Source of the DNA: Arsenophonus apicola
Lineage (GTDB): Bacteria; Pseudomonadota; Gammaproteobacteria; Enterobacterales; Enterobacteriaceae
Assembly: GCF_020268605.1 (NCBI RefSeq)
Contig: NZ_CP084228.1
Coordinates: 1 to 30,494, forward strand
Direction: 5' to 3'
Length of the DNA stretch: 30,494 nt
The position numbers and the translations under genes were made by a program. The notes below the pieces were generated by a model that was given only the letters and a program-made list of their open reading frames with translations, did no database searches and was not told the origin of the DNA. Positions 1 to 6,481 of this stretch are shown here, one piece after another. Each line of letters starts with the position of its first letter. Position 1 is the stretch's first letter.

Positions 1-16
1 TAAACGATAATATTAA

Positions 17-42
17 GATTGACTTTAGTCAATCATTTTTTT
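17..42 (+). terminator. Rho-independent terminator
   Basis: A perfect 7-bp stem (GATTGAC/GTCAATC, 17-23 and 28-34) with a TTTA loop is followed by an A and seven T. It probably ends a gene lying to the left of the window. Confidence 0.7.
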
Positions 43-79
43 ATGTTATACCATAAATAAATAATCGTTGGAGCTAATT

Positions 80-277
80 ATGAATTGGTCAAAGGCTATT
101 TTACAGTTAAAAGCAAAGTCAGGGGTTCAGACCAATAAAGATTTATATGAAAAAGCAGGAGTAACACCAAGTGCTTTTGCTGCAATAAAGAAAGGAACAG
201 CTACATTTAAAAATGTAGAAAAACTATGTAGTGCTTGGGGTATAAAACCAAGCGAATTTATTTCATGGGGAGAATAA
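80..277 (+). CDS. Small Cro/CI-type helix-turn-helix regulator
   Basis: This 65-residue protein is about the size of one XRE/Cro-type DNA-binding domain. The helix-turn-helix is visible in the middle, around NKDLYEKAGVTPSAFAAIKKG (about residues 19-39), followed by a tail typical of small phage or plasmid repressors (CSAWGIKPSEFISWGE). I chose ATG 80 because GGAG (70-73) lies 6 nt upstream. A TTG at 68 is also in frame but would put the Shine-Dalgarno inside the gene. It sits alone after a terminator and before the replication origin, so control of copy number or of a neighbouring gene is plausible, but the target is not shown by the sequence. Confidence 0.7.
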   Translation: MNWSKAILQLKAKSGVQTNKDLYEKAGVTPSAFAAIKKGTATFKNVEKLCSAWGIKPSEFISWGE

Positions 278-542
278 TAATTAAATCATGTTGATTTTAT
301 TATATTTAATTAGCCAAATTACCGCTTTTTTGTAGGAGATTGATAGTTAATTTTGGTTATAAAAATAAATGTATAAGTAAAAAAATAATAGATTTTTGAA
401 ACCTAAATTAATGAGAATAATTAGCAATATAAAATTAAGTTATTGATTAATAATATAATTATTTTCATGTAAAGTTATTAACTTAAAAATAAAAACAAAA
501 AATATTAGGCTCTTATGTTGATATAAAAAATAAAAGTTATCC

Positions 543-603
543 ACCGCAAAAATGTAGGAGAATTACCGCTTTTTTGTAGGAGAATTACCGCTTTTTTGTA
601 GGG
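543..603 (+). repeat. Iterons, three copies with 22-bp period
   Basis: The core ACCGCTTTTTTGTAGG occurs with its ACCGC at 565 and 587. A variant with AAAAA in place of the T-run starts at 543. The period is 22 bp, about two helical turns, so bound Rep molecules would line up on one face. A fourth, isolated copy lies at 321-336. CRISPR is excluded because there are no variable spacers. Confidence 0.8.
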
Positions 604-621
604 GCGTTTTAATATAAATAA

Positions 622-652
622 TTGTTTTTATTTAAAAATAATCATCTATAAA
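622..652 (+). promoter_or_regulatory. Candidate rep promoter
   Basis: TTGTTT (622-627) and TATAAA (647-652) are spaced 19 bp apart, or 18 bp if CTATAA is used. They lie between the iterons and the initiator gene. This is a motif match only. Confidence 0.4.
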
Positions 653-678
653 GTAGTAAAGATCTTAAAGTAAAAAAA

Positions 679-695
679 CAGAGTGTATCACTCTG
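679..695. promoter_or_regulatory. 17-bp perfect palindrome before rep
   Basis: CAGAGTG and CACTCTG flank TAT, forming a perfect inverted repeat that ends exactly where the first in-frame ATG (696) begins. It could be an operator for Rep dimers or another regulator, or a hairpin in the rep leader. It shares no obvious sequence with the iterons. Confidence 0.5.
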
Positions 696-716
696 ATGGA
701 TTATAGGGGGTTTACT

Positions 717-1781
717 TTGTCAAATATGACACCTTGGCAGGATGAAAACAAAAAGTTAATAGTACATAGCAATGACCTAATTACCGCCAGGTATAATTTA
801 GATATTGACGGCTTTCGAGCTTTAACGTTATTTTTATCGAAAGTTAATCAGAGACTAGAAAACCCTGGCTGGATTTCTTTTTCAGCTCATGAATTTCAAG
901 TTACATTTGATATTAACAAAAAAAATATTTGGCGGTGCATGAAAAAGGCTGTGACTTCTCTTTCAAAGAGTCAAATTACTTTCCATGTGATAAATGGGAA
1001 AAAAGAGTCTTTCACCGTACTTAATTGGCTATCTGGCTATAAATATCAAAAAATTGAAGGTAAAGGCACAGGATTAAAACTAAGGCTAAATCCAGATCTT
1101 GACCCATTCTTATTTAACATTAAACATAATTTTTCTTGGTGTTTTCTAAACGCTATTACGAGCGTAAAAAATGTTATTTCTTTCAGAATATATATGTATC
1201 TTTTGAGTCATAAAAGTCACCCTCGTTGTAAAAAAAATAATTTTTTTGAAGTTGATATTTCACTAGATGATTTTCATGAATTATTCCCAGACGCAAGCTC
1301 ACGTTTTGACAATCTAAAAAAAAGAACTATTGAACCAGCTATACAAGATATTAATGAGCATACAAACATATCAGTGCACTGGGAACCAATAAAACATGGT
1401 AGATCTGTTGTAGGAATGCGTTTTGGTTGCGTTGAAGAAAAATCAACAGCAATCCAGCCAAAGCGACCAAGACTAGCCAAGCGTCCACATGTAAAATCAG
1501 GCTCTCACGATGAAGGTCAGTGGATGAAGAAAAATGCTGAAATTCTCTATCAGTACGAGAAAGATTTGAAGAAATACGATCCTACGTTACGTTTAACTAT
1601 GCCAGATTTGCGTAGAGCCGTAGAATGCTCAAAATATTGCAAGCAACATTGGCACGAAGAGAAGAAGCAAGAGTTGGCGATGAGAGAAGGCAAAAATACA
1701 AAAATAGCAGTTGCCAAATCTGAGCAAAACAAAGATATTACTTTCTCTGAAAAAGACTTGGAATTAATACAAAATATATGA
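717..1781 (+). CDS. Plasmid replication initiator, Rep_3 (RepB/RepE-type) family
   Basis: The protein binds iterons and starts plasmid replication. The N-terminus (VHSNDLITARYNLDIDGFRALTLFLS) matches the first winged-helix domain of Rep_3 initiators. A second winged-helix segment is visible around SLDDFHELFPDASSRFDNLKKRTIEPAIQDIN, and the C-terminus is basic. The length of about 354 residues fits the family. Three starts are possible: ATG 696, TTG 717 and ATG 726. I prefer TTG 717 because AGGGGG (705-710) lies 6 nt upstream. ATG 696 directly abuts the palindrome and has no good Shine-Dalgarno. The stop overlaps the next ATG (ATGA), suggesting coupled translation with the TM2 gene. The family call is firm from sequence and iterons; the exact start is not. 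Confidence 0.88.
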   Translation: MSNMTPWQDENKKLIVHSNDLITARYNLDIDGFRALTLFLSKVNQRLENPGWISFSAHEFQVTFDINKKNIWRCMKKAVTSLSKSQITFHVINGKKESFTVLNWLSGYKYQKIEGKGTGLKLRLNPDLDPFLFNIKHNFSWCFLNAITSVKNVISFRIYMYLLSHKSHPRCKKNNFFEVDISLDDFHELFPDASSRFDNLKKRTIEPAIQDINEHTNISVHWEPIKHGRSVVGMRFGCVEEKSTAIQPKRPRLAKRPHVKSGSHDEGQWMKKNAEILYQYEKDLKKYDPTLRLTMPDLRRAVECSKYCKQHWHEEKKQELAMREGKNTKIAVAKSEQNKDITFSEKDLELIQNI

Positions 1782-2113
1782 ATACAAATACAAAAACAAA
1801 GGAATCTGAAAGTAACATGATTTATTGTAGTGGTTGTGGTAAAGCAATTCACGAAACAGCACCAACATGCCCTAATTGTGGAGCAATTAATAAAAATGTA
1901 GAAGTAACAGGCACAAAGAGTCGGGTTGCAGCAGCAGTGCTAGCTTTCTTCTTGGGTGGTTTTGGTATTCACAAATTTTATTTAGGCAAAATATTGCAGG
2001 GATTTTTGTATTTAATTTTTTGTTGGACTTTTATCCCAACAGTTATTGCTTTCATCGAGTTTATTGTTTATTTGTGTATGTCAGACCAAGACTTTGCTAA
2101 AAAATACGGCTAA
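1778..2113 (+). CDS. Zinc-ribbon TM2-domain membrane protein
   Basis: The N-terminal part holds a zinc ribbon with two CxxC pairs (YCSGCGK and CPNCGA). It is followed by a TM2 domain: a first membrane helix with the GGFGIHKFYLGK turn, then a second hydrophobic segment (GFLYLIFCWTFIPTVIAFIEFIVYLCM). TM2 proteins are small inner-membrane proteins of mostly unknown function. The ATG at 1778 overlaps the rep stop codon. A second start at 1817 (MIYCSGCGK) is equally plausible because related proteins often begin there. Neither has a strong Shine-Dalgarno, so coupling to rep is likely. Confidence 0.8.
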   Translation: MNTNTKTKESESNMIYCSGCGKAIHETAPTCPNCGAINKNVEVTGTKSRVAAAVLAFFLGGFGIHKFYLGKILQGFLYLIFCWTFIPTVIAFIEFIVYLCMSDQDFAKKYG

Positions 2114-2157
2114 ATTTAAATAAATACCCTCAATTTAACTTACAAATCAAGCACAAC

Positions 2158-2430
2158 ATGAACAAAACAGAACTCATCAGCAAAGTTGCAGAGAAATCAG
2201 GCTTAAGCAAGAAGGACGCAGAGAAGGCGGTTAATGCCTTCATTGAAGCTGTCACCGAATCTTTAAAATCCGGCAATGACGTACAACTCATTGGCTTTGG
2301 GAGTTTTCAGGTTAAGCAACGTGCAGCCAGAGATGGAAAAAATCCAAAAACAGGCAAACCACTTAAAATTGCTGCTGCAAACGTACCGAGTTTTAAAGCG
2401 GGTCAAAGACTCAAAGAAGCAGTTAAGTAA
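2158..2430 (+). CDS. HU-family nucleoid DNA-binding protein
   Basis: At 90 residues this has the exact length of HU subunits. The start MNKTELISKVAEKSGLSKKDAEKAV and the core GFGSFQVKQRAARDGKNPKTGKPLKI followed by VPSFKAG match HU alpha/beta, including the beta-arm with its Asn-Pro tip that inserts into the minor groove. HU bends DNA and helps origin opening in iteron plasmids, so a plasmid copy next to rep makes sense. It is followed after 3 nt by an unknown gene, so the two are probably cotranscribed. Confidence 0.92.
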   Translation: MNKTELISKVAEKSGLSKKDAEKAVNAFIEAVTESLKSGNDVQLIGFGSFQVKQRAARDGKNPKTGKPLKIAAANVPSFKAGQRLKEAVK

Positions 2431-2433
2431 TTC

Positions 2434-2706
2434 ATGACCTACGACGCAAAGTCAATTCGTATTCTGCGTGAAGACGAAATCAAACAGTTTGACTGGCATT
2501 GGGCTGAGGAATTAGCCCACGAACACATTTTGCCCCTAGATTGGGTCAAACGCGGATTTGAAGCCTCAAGGCGATTAGGTATTGAACCGGATTTCTTCGT
2601 CAGTAAATACATCCTCAAACAAGACCTTCCCAAAAATGACGAATTCGAGCAAGTCTTCATTGAAGTGCTAAAGGAAGACAGAAAGAAGAGTCAGAATACC
2701 CTCTAA
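2434..2706 (+). CDS. Hypothetical protein downstream of HU
   Basis: This 90-residue acidic protein starts 3 nt after the HU stop. I do not recognise its family. It is rich in charged residues and predicted mostly helical (for example WHWAEELAHEHILPLDWVKRGFEASRRLG), with no signal peptide or membrane segment. Its tight spacing with the HU-like gene suggests one transcript and possibly a plasmid-maintenance role. Codon use and intact length support a real gene. Confidence 0.6.
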   Translation: MTYDAKSIRILREDEIKQFDWHWAEELAHEHILPLDWVKRGFEASRRLGIEPDFFVSKYILKQDLPKNDEFEQVFIEVLKEDRKKSQNTL

Positions 2707-2826
2707 AACGCGCTGTAATCCATTCTGAGAAGTTTTCTCGATAAAAACGTAAATTCGTGCGTCAAAAAAATTTATCGGCTCTCATGATGAGTTTGGTGAG
2801 TTTTGCGTTTTTGGATTTCAAAAAAA

Positions 2827-2847
2827 AGCCAACCGCAAAAGTTGGCT
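2827..2847 (-). terminator. Hairpin with T-tract on the minus strand
   Basis: AGCCAAC (2827-2833) and GTTGGCT (2841-2847) form a 7-bp stem. An A-run at 2820-2827 makes it a good terminator when read on the minus strand. On the plus strand it is a weaker stop for the HU pair. It may act in both directions. Confidence 0.5.
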
Positions 2848-2963
2848 AATTTGTTGAGGTTAATTTTCCAAAATTGACTCGTGGCAAATTCATCATAAAA
2901 CTTCAATGAAAAATTTCAATTGTTTATTTTTCCTTTATTAATTGAGCTAATATTACGCTTTTT

Positions 2964-3018
2964 TAGTACCAAATTAACCTGTTTTTTATATTTGTTATTT
3001 TAAAATAAATTGGTACTA
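2964..3018. promoter_or_regulatory. Repeated par operator/centromere motif
   Basis: TAGTACC at 2964-2970 and GGTACTA at 3012-3018 are inverted copies within a shared TTGGTACTA core. A third copy (GGTACTA, 3950-3956) follows the par genes. Repeats flanking a parA-plus-RHH cassette are typical operators or centromeres bound by ParG-like proteins. The role is inferred from position. Confidence 0.5.
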
Positions 3019-3061
3019 TTAATGTGCATAATATATATTATTAATACATTAAGAGGGTATC

Positions 3062-3697
3062 ATGATAGTACTAATTGGTAGCCAAAAAGGTGGGTGTGGA
3101 AAGTCAACAATTTCTGTTAATATTGCAGCAGAACTTGCAAAACAAAAAAAAGACGTAATCTTAGTAGATTCAGATCGTCAAGGAACTTCCGCTAATTGGA
3201 TTTCTGATAGAAATAAACAAGTAGAAATACCAATAATTCACTGCATCCAAAAATTCGATAATGTTAGAGAAACGCTGCTTGATTTGGATAAAAGATATGA
3301 ATTTGTAATAGTTGATACTGCAGGTAGAGACAGTAGAGAACTAAGAACAGGGATGACGACCGCAGATATACTTTTAGTGCCTTTCAGACCTTCACAACCT
3401 GATTTAGATACTTTACCTAGATTAGTAGAAATAATTACAGAAGCAAAAGATATTAATCCGAAGCTAAAAACTATCGCTATGTTAACTCTAGCACCAACAA
3501 ATCCTGTCATAAATGAAATTCATGAGGCTCAAGAATATTTAAAAGATTATCCTGAACTCCTTCTAATGAATACAGTTGTTCGTGATCGAAAAGTTTACAG
3601 GGATTGCATGGGAGAAGGAAAGGGCGTTATTGAAATGGGTAATTTAAAAGCTAAAAATGAAATTCAATATTTAGTAAAGGAGCTTCTTACATGGTAA
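3062..3697 (+). CDS. parA: ParA-family partition ATPase (type Ib)
   Basis: This 211-residue Walker-type ATPase segregates plasmid copies. A deviant Walker A motif is at residues 9-16 (KGGCGKST, with the signature Lys9). A switch motif lies near DSDRQGTSANW (36-46), and a Walker B-like FVIVDTAG has Asp85. The protein lacks the N-terminal helix-turn-helix of long ParA proteins, which fits the small type Ib class that works with a ribbon-helix-helix partner. AAGAGGG (3051-3057) precedes ATG 3062. The end overlaps the next gene by 7 nt. Motif repeats upstream suggest autoregulation by the partner protein. Confidence 0.9.
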   Translation: MIVLIGSQKGGCGKSTISVNIAAELAKQKKDVILVDSDRQGTSANWISDRNKQVEIPIIHCIQKFDNVRETLLDLDKRYEFVIVDTAGRDSRELRTGMTTADILLVPFRPSQPDLDTLPRLVEIITEAKDINPKLKTIAMLTLAPTNPVINEIHEAQEYLKDYPELLLMNTVVRDRKVYRDCMGEGKGVIEMGNLKAKNEIQYLVKELLTW

Positions 3698-3936
3698 AAC
3701 GCAGATTTCCTAATTCAGTAGAGAAAAAAATAGAAGAGTTTGCTTCTGCTGCTGACCAAATGATTAAACAAAAAAATGAGCTTAATAGTGAGGCTCGTCG
3801 TGATTACAAGGCTCTTCGCGTTCCATTTAATCAGTATGAGTATGAATTATTAGAAAGACTTTGCAAAAAAACTAAACGTTCTAAATTAAATATGATTCGA
3901 TATGCTTTAAAATATTATGATGAAAATGATGTATAA
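3691..3936 (+). CDS. ParG-like ribbon-helix-helix partition protein
   Basis: This 81-residue protein has a flexible basic N-terminus (MVKRRFPNSVEKKI) and a C-terminal segment, RVPFNQYEYELLERLCKKTKRSKLNMIRYALKYY, that reads as a strand followed by two helices, as in ribbon-helix-helix DNA-binding dimers. Its ATG lies inside parA, with AAAGGAG (3676-3682) 8 nt upstream, so translation is coupled. In type Ib systems such a protein binds the centromere and represses the operon. The candidate sites are the GGTACTA motifs on both sides. Confidence 0.75.
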   Translation: MVKRRFPNSVEKKIEEFASAADQMIKQKNELNSEARRDYKALRVPFNQYEYELLERLCKKTKRSKLNMIRYALKYYDENDV

Positions 3937-4003
3937 GAAGCATAATACTGGTACTAATATTGTATATTTTTTATATCTTTTTTATTCCAATTTTCATAAA
4001 AAA

Positions 4004-4025
4004 GCACCAGTTAGAATACTGGTGC
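4004..4025. terminator. Hairpin after the par operon
   Basis: GCACCAG (4004-4010) pairs with CTGGTGC (4019-4025), a 7-bp stem. The A-run at 3998-4003 makes it a clear terminator on the minus strand. The plus-strand T-tract is poor. Its position suits the end of the par operon. Confidence 0.45.
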
Positions 4026-4135
4026 ACAGTTTACTTAAGTAGAAGGGATTATCTTTCTCGTTAAGTATAGCTCATTTCAAAAATAGCAATTTCCGATTGC
4101 AAATTTAAAATTTAAAAAAAGTGAAAATTTTTTAA

Positions 4136-4196
4136 TCACGTAAGTTATTGATTTTGATCACTTTATTTTAAGCTCAAATTTCACGTAAGTTATTGA
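4136..4196 (+). repeat. 16-bp direct repeat in the leader of the lysis cassette
   Basis: TCACGTAAGTTATTGA occurs exactly at 4136-4151 and 4181-4196, 45 bp apart, in the gene-free stretch 3937-4484. It may mark binding sites for a regulator of the phage lysis genes. No family is recognised. Confidence 0.55.
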
Positions 4197-4301
4197 AATA
4201 GATCGAATTATTGACACGGTAAAATTTCTGTTTACAATTGAGAAATCAATTTTTAGCTGTTTTTTTGTACGGCTTTTGCTCTTTCACAATTTGGGGTTTT
4301 T

Positions 4302-4348
4302 TCTCTGCGAGTCGCGGAGAACAGAATACCGTTTTTGTGTGTTCTGTT
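4302..4348 (+). promoter_or_regulatory. Two adjacent hairpins in the lysis leader
   Basis: The first hairpin is an 8-bp stem with a 3-nt loop (TCTCTGCG/CGCGGAGA, 4302-4309 and 4313-4320, including one G-T pair). The second is AACAGAA/TTCTGTT (4320-4326 and 4342-4348), followed by a T-rich stretch, so it resembles a terminator or attenuator. A further inverted repeat TCCACA/TGTGGA lies at 4378-4400. The leader may be where late-gene antitermination or attenuation acts; that is inference. Confidence 0.45.
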
Positions 4349-4484
4349 TTGGTGTTTTTTATTCAATAACGCCGCTATCCACATTTAATTAATTTGTGGA
4401 AATCGTATTTAAAATCTTCGTGTTTACGAGGTTTGTTATCGACTGAAATTAAGAAACATCAAAATATAGCGCTCAGGAGGAAAA

Positions 4485-4763
4485 ATGCCCCAAGAAATCA
4501 TTTTCAAAGAAAGTAAGCGTAATGCAAAAATCAGGCGAGAAATTAGAAAAATTGAGTTTCTTGCCAAGAAAGATGCTGAACGTGAATTTAACCAAAAACT
4601 CAAAAAAGCCTTTTGGCGACACGAAAATCCACGTCAGCAGTTACGGGATTTTCAACGACAGATAGTCGTTTACGCAAATCTGTTTATGGATCACCGCAAA
4701 AAACAGCAAAAACAAAAAATCATCGCCCAAAGAGCGCACATTGATGCGCTCTTTTTAAATTAA
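4485..4763 (+). CDS. Small basic phage protein of unknown function
   Basis: This 92-residue, Lys/Arg-rich, almost wholly helical protein (ESKRNAKIRREIRKIEFLAKKDAEREFNQKLKKAFW) has no recognisable family. The start is firm because AGGAGG (4475-4480) lies 4 nt before ATG 4485. It heads the lysis cassette after a structured leader. Its last codons (RAHIDALFLN) double as a rho-independent terminator, so transcription may partly stop before the holin gene. Nucleic-acid binding is possible from its charge but is not shown. Confidence 0.65.
   Translation: MPQEIIFKESKRNAKIRREIRKIEFLAKKDAEREFNQKLKKAFWRHENPRQQLRDFQRQIVVYANLFMDHRKKQQKQKIIAQRAHIDALFLN
4732..4756 (+). terminator. Rho-independent terminator inside the end of the preceding gene
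   Basis: GAGCGCA (4732-4738) and TGCGCTC (4745-4751) form a 7-bp GC-rich stem followed by five T. The hairpin overlaps the last codons of the gene at 4485-4763. Confidence 0.8.
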
Positions 4764-4919
4764 AACCTTTATTTGTCATTTTTCAACCACATCAGGCAAT
4801 CACACTTTATTTCATATTTTTTATCATTTTTGCTGCTTCTGCTCAGTTCATCTGTCATTGGTAATTTAGGAAATCATATTTTCGTGGGGATTTGTATTGC
4901 TGTGATTACTGCCGTCAGA

Positions 4920-5132
4920 ATGGAAAAATATTCCAGCCCCTTGTCGTATCTATGGGCTGGGGCGACAACTGCTATTGGCATTCTCACGCTCGAACAGTGG
5001 GTAGCTGTAGTGGGTATTGTCTGCACGATAGGGACATTTTTAATCAACGTGTACTACCGCAAAAAGGAGTACAAACTTAAGGAGCGTCAATATGAAAATA
5101 CCGAAAAAAATATTGATGGCAATAGGCGGTAG
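4920..5132 (+). CDS. Phage holin, HP1-like
   Basis: Holins permeabilise the inner membrane at the time of lysis. The 70-residue form starting at ATG 4920 (MEKYSSPLSYLWAGATTAIGILTLEQWVAVVGIVCTIGTFLINVYYRKKEYKLKERQ) fits the HP1-type family: two membrane segments and the GIVCTIGTFxxNxYYRKKEYK signature with a charged C-terminal tail. The frame stays open upstream to a TTG at 4773, adding about 49 hydrophobic residues. That could give a longer three-helix holin, but neither start has a clear Shine-Dalgarno. It overlaps the endolysin start by 41 nt, as is common in lysis cassettes. Confidence 0.75.
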   Translation: MEKYSSPLSYLWAGATTAIGILTLEQWVAVVGIVCTIGTFLINVYYRKKEYKLKERQYENTEKNIDGNRR

Positions 5133-5574
5133 TGCATTGCTTTTAGCGTCAAGCATGATAACCCATTTCGAAGGGCTGAGACTTAAGCCCTATTTCGATG
5201 GTGGCGGTGTGCTTTCTGTTTGTTACGGTCACACAGGTAACGATATTCACCGTAACCGGACTTACACACAAGAAGATTGTGATAAGTGGCTTGATGACGA
5301 TTTGAAAGTGGTTAAACGGTATGTTGACCCGCTGGTCAAGGTCAATATCAACACACTGACTCAAGCAGCGCTTTATTCATTTGCTTACAACGTGGGTGTG
5401 GGAAATTTTGCCAAATCGACATTACTCAAAAAGCTCAACGCTGATGACCGAAAAGGCGCTTGTGAAGAAATGAAACGCTGGGTTTATGTCGATGGCAGAA
5501 AGTGGAAAGGATTAATGACCCGTCGGGAAATAGAGAGCGTAATATGTCAAGGAGACCTTACGCATTTGGCGTAG
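5092..5574 (+). CDS. Phage endolysin, GH24 lysozyme with SAR-type N-terminus
   Basis: This 160-residue muramidase cleaves peptidoglycan during lysis. The N-terminal hydrophobic stretch (IPKKILMAIGGSALLLASSMI) is a signal-anchor-release segment of the P21 R type, so export does not need the holin pore. The catalytic region HFEGLRLKPYFDGGGVLSVCYGHTG places Glu27 and Asp36 correctly. The third residue of the usual E-8aa-D-5aa-T triad is Ser42 rather than Thr. AAGGAG lies just before ATG 5092, inside the holin gene. The end overlaps Rz by 31 nt. Confidence 0.9.
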   Translation: MKIPKKILMAIGGSALLLASSMITHFEGLRLKPYFDGGGVLSVCYGHTGNDIHRNRTYTQEDCDKWLDDDLKVVKRYVDPLVKVNINTLTQAALYSFAYNVGVGNFAKSTLLKKLNADDRKGACEEMKRWVYVDGRKWKGLMTRREIESVICQGDLTHLA

Positions 5575-5924
5575 TGATTATTGCGGGGTTAATCGTCTGG
5601 GCGTCTTGGTTGTTGACATCCTTAAACGAAGTTAAGGCATTAAATAAAAACCTCACCATTGACCTCGATAAACAGATAGCCATTACCACTAATGCTTTTC
5701 AGTCAATGAAGGTAATCAATGATATTGCAAGAATTAATAGTGAGACCCGTCAGCGTAAAGCAGTTGACTCTGAGGCAACACAAGCAGCAATTAAAGCGCA
5801 TGTCGTCCATCAGGATTGTGCCAATCGCATTATTCCTCATGGGGCTATTGTCGAGTTGCAGCAGCACACGAAACGAATACGTTCAGACGCCTCACATTCC
5901 GATACCCCCTTACCTACTCGCTGA
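5544..5924 (+). CDS. Rz: Rz-like i-spanin
   Basis: Spanins fuse the inner and outer membranes at the end of lysis. This 126-residue protein has a short N-terminus, one membrane segment (FGVVIIAGLIVWASWLLTSL, about residues 8-27) and a long helical periplasmic part suited to coiled coils, as in Rz. ATG 5544 is preferred over a GTG at 5502 that lies deep inside the lysozyme gene. Its C-terminal third is overlapped in the +1 frame by an Rz1-type lipoprotein gene, the classic nested arrangement. Confidence 0.8.
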   Translation: MSRRPYAFGVVIIAGLIVWASWLLTSLNEVKALNKNLTIDLDKQIAITTNAFQSMKVINDIARINSETRQRKAVDSEATQAAIKAHVVHQDCANRIIPHGAIVELQQHTKRIRSDASHSDTPLPTR

Positions 5925-6066
5925 TTGCTTACCGCCAGCCATCACAGATATGATGACATGGCGTGATAGTCTGGTACTCAATGAGCAGTTACTGACAGTG
6001 ATTGAGCTGTGTAATCTTGACAAACAGGCGATAAGGCGAATTGAAAAGCAGAGAGATGACAATTGA
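5800..6066 (+). CDS. Rz1: Rz1-like o-spanin lipoprotein, nested in Rz
   Basis: The 88-residue frame from ATG 5800 begins MSSIRIVPIALFLMGLLSSC, a lipoprotein signal with its lipobox at LSSC and modified Cys20. Ser at +2 directs sorting to the outer membrane. The mature part has the proline-rich start of Rz1 proteins (HIPIPPYLLADCLPP). It extends about 140 nt past the end of Rz, so it is a partially rather than fully nested o-spanin. The frame opens upstream to 5719, but only the ATG at 5800 gives a lipoprotein. Confidence 0.82.
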   Translation: MSSIRIVPIALFLMGLLSSCSSTRNEYVQTPHIPIPPYLLADCLPPAITDMMTWRDSLVLNEQLLTVIELCNLDKQAIRRIEKQRDDN

Positions 6067-6109
6067 GAACGAAAAGCAGTACATCAAATCACAGTGTCAA
6101 TGAATCAAA

Positions 6110-6430
6110 ATGAGCTCAATCAAATTAATCAACACTCGCCACGGCTGCGATGTTATTCGTGTGCATTTTGAGAATGCAGTAGGGCGATTTCATAAAAGTT
6201 TTAAAACGTTGGATCCGGCTTGCCGTTTTCTTTTTTTGAGTGAATCTGAACGATTTTTGTCGATGACGGCAAAAGAAAAAGAGCAATGCCGAGACTGGCC
6301 TCTTCGTAAACTCATTCAGTTCTATGTGGGCAAAAAAGTCTCACAATGTGAAACAGGGCATTTACGGCAAAGTTCCCTTGATACGATTAAACATGCTTTG
6401 TTTTCAATTGACGAAACGTTGCAAGCAAAA
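6110..6430 (+). pseudogene. N-terminal part of a tyrosine recombinase, cut by IS605
   Basis: The first 107 codons (ending SIDETLQAK) form the N-terminal core-binding part of a phage-type integrase. The IS605-family element starts exactly at a codon boundary (6431). The frame then runs on into the element to a stop at 6529, adding 32 IS-encoded residues. If the element is removed, this part joins in frame with the catalytic domain at 8250/8253, giving about 330 codons, a usual integrase length. The fragment lacks every catalytic residue, so it is inactive alone. Confidence 0.75.
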
Positions 6431-6481
6431 TTGACATCCTCCCCCACCTTCACACTTCGTGACTCAGGAGGGGGATTCCCG

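Larger units (their letters stand above)
281..695. other. Plasmid replication origin region (iterons, DnaA-box match, AT-rich DNA)
   Basis: This gene-free stretch precedes the initiator gene. It contains an isolated iteron-like copy at 318-339, long AT-rich DNA (340-535) suited to strand opening, a DnaA-box match TTATCCACC at 537-545 (8 of 9 to the E. coli consensus), and three phased iterons at 543-603. Iterons plus DnaA box plus AT-rich DNA upstream of a Rep_3 initiator is the standard layout of a theta-replicating iteron plasmid. Assignment as the origin is inferred from this layout. Confidence 0.75.

Noticed and set aside
543..603. Regular short repeats as a CRISPR array
   Set aside because: The copies are contiguous with a 22-bp period and no variable spacers, and they lie before a Rep_3 gene. 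They are iterons.
2158..2430. IHF instead of HU
   Set aside because: The N-terminus and the beta-arm sequence match HU subunits, and IHF-specific features are not seen.
4892..5080. 62-residue frame inside the holin gene
   Set aside because: It is Cys/Trp-rich, overlaps the membrane segments of the holin and lacks a ribosome site.
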